From NCBI GenBank assembly GCA_020741375.1, contig DYZF01000141.1, positions 1 to 5,251 of the forward strand: a DNA stretch of 5,251 nt. The letters are read 5' to 3'. The position numbers and the translations under genes were made by a program. The first letter of the stretch is position 1. Each line of letters opens with the position of its first letter. Positions 5,144 through 5,251 of this stretch are shown here, in pieces. Under the pieces are notes generated by a model. It worked only from the letters and a program-made list of their open reading frames with translations, had not been told where the DNA came from and made no database searches. The stretch comes from Tessaracoccus flavescens. Lineage in GTDB: Bacteria > Actinomycetota > Actinomycetes > Propionibacteriales > Propionibacteriaceae.

Positions 5144-5251
5144 TCGTCTGCCCTGTCGGCCGCTTCCTGGGAGCGCTGCACGAGGACGCGGAACCCGATG
5201 ATGGCCAGCAGGAAGACCCCGCCGACGGGGACCGCCCACCACCAGCCCCAG
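5119..5251 (-). CDS. C-terminus of a membrane protein of unknown function (truncated by window edge)
   Basis: Forty-three complete codons and a TAG stop (5121-5119) are visible; the start lies right of the window. The visible part opens WGWWWAVPVGG, a Trp-rich interfacial stretch. It leads into one hydrophobic segment, VFLLAIIGF, then RVLVQR and a charged, Ala-rich tail (SQEAADRADDEADRLGQ) likely to be helical. The basic residues after the membrane segment suggest a cytoplasmic C-terminus. I do not recognise the family. A small single-pass protein is possible, as is the end of a larger membrane protein. The minus-strand frame reading MVGGPRRRG across the same bases looks like a shadow, because it runs on antisense to permease 2 and lacks a protein-like composition. 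The gene converges on the sugar operon and shares its terminator hairpin. Confidence 0.6.
   Translation of the reverse strand, partial: WGWWWAVPVGGVFLLAIIGFRVLVQRSQEAADRADDEADRLGQ

Noticed and set aside
4733..5242. Minus-strand frame of 169 codons beginning MVGGPRRRG
   Set aside because: Most of it is antisense to permease 2. The alternative frame ending at TAG 5119 has a real membrane segment and charged tail and explains the same bases better.

Overview
The window is a piece of a high-GC genome. Its codon bias, the GTG start of purD, the lipoprotein-type solute-binding protein and the TANNNT promoters fit an actinobacterium. A Propionibacteriales-like origin is only a guess. It reads as an ordinary chromosomal region. 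I found no mobile element, CRISPR array, tRNA or rRNA, and no clearly novel system. The observations most worth a second look are in the non-coding DNA.

Left part (1-283): the start of a gene on the minus strand, cut by the window edge, encodes a protein with an N-terminal signal or anchor segment. Next comes a 171-base gap of only about 53% GC. The gap holds a possible minus-strand promoter, leader hairpins and a hairpin at the end of purD. Next (284-1510, minus) is a complete purD (glycinamide ribonucleotide synthetase, purine synthesis). It probably starts at GTG 1510, and its mRNA may be leaderless.

Centre and right (1511-5084, plus): a 183-base divergent region precedes a compact three-gene operon. 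It encodes a sugar-binding lipoprotein (1694-3037), an eight-helix permease (3040-4224) and a six-helix permease (4221-5084). The genes are spaced 2 bases apart and then overlap by 4 bases (ATGA). All three resemble the AglE/AglF/AglG alpha-glucoside importer family. The lipoprotein would capture a sugar outside the membrane and the two permeases would form the channel. An ATPase encoded elsewhere (an MsiK-type shared subunit is common in actinobacteria) would drive transport. No ATPase, glycosidase or regulator gene lies in the window.

Right edge (5085-5251): a long hairpin ends the operon and overlaps the last codons of a convergent, truncated minus-strand gene for a small or C-terminally anchored membrane protein.
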